A DNA stretch of 5,022 nt from Clostridiales bacterium UBA4821 (GTDB taxonomy: Bacteria > Bacillota > Clostridia > Acetivibrionales > UBA4821). The stretch's first letter is position 1; every line of letters starts with the position of its first letter. A model generated the notes under the pieces. The model saw only the letters and a list, made by a program, of their open reading frames with translations. It did no database searches and had not been told where the DNA came from. The stretch is taken from NCBI GenBank assembly GCA_002402315.1, contig DHFP01000083.1:1-5022 (forward strand). Reading direction: 5' to 3'. Shown here in pieces: positions 5,016 to 5,022 of this stretch. The translations under genes were made by a program, and so were the position numbers.

Positions 5016-5022
5016 ATATTAT

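Overview
The window looks like chromosomal DNA of a low-GC Gram-positive bacterium, most likely a member of Clostridia. This rests on the AT-rich intergenic DNA, strong AGGAGG-type ribosome binding sites, use of TTG starts, a Gram-positive type ABC-F protein of the YkpA/YbiT kind, and a lipoprotein type I associate with clostridia. No rRNA, tRNA, CRISPR array or intact transposase gene is visible.

Layout, left to right. A 61-codon hypothetical gene reads leftward (28-213). After a 270-base divergent intergenic region with a hairpin and an extended -10 promoter comes an intact ABC-F ATPase gene (TTG start at 485, stop at 2116). An 89-base imperfect inverted repeat sits directly on its stop codon and looks like a small non-coding mobile element. 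Next is a secreted lipoprotein of unknown function (2353-3021), probably a single-gene unit. Then come two co-directional genes I do not recognise: a 307-residue soluble, helix-rich protein (3181-4104) and a 92-residue highly charged coiled-coil protein (4166-4444). They probably share the promoter near 3115.

The last 578 bases hold no intact gene but are not empty. On the minus strand lies the C-terminal end of a GGDEF (diguanylate cyclase) gene, cut off at its 5' side and frameshifted (4466-4640). On the plus strand lies the N-terminal part of a TetR/AcrR-type repressor gene (4836-4998) with two in-frame stops, a frameshift and no C-terminal domain. Its promoter-like region and a perfect 7-base-arm palindrome, a candidate operator, are still intact. 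A strong ribosome binding site at the right edge (5007-5015) points to a gene starting just outside the window. The right end is therefore a zone of gene decay whose control region may have been inherited by that downstream gene.

The genes do not form one obvious pathway. The ABC-F protein is a ribosome-associated housekeeping-type factor, the lipoprotein is an envelope protein, and the 307/92-residue pair is the part least explained by known families. No complete new system can be claimed from this window. The best leads are the element at the ABC-F stop codon, the unknown gene pair, and the dead repressor with a preserved palindrome.
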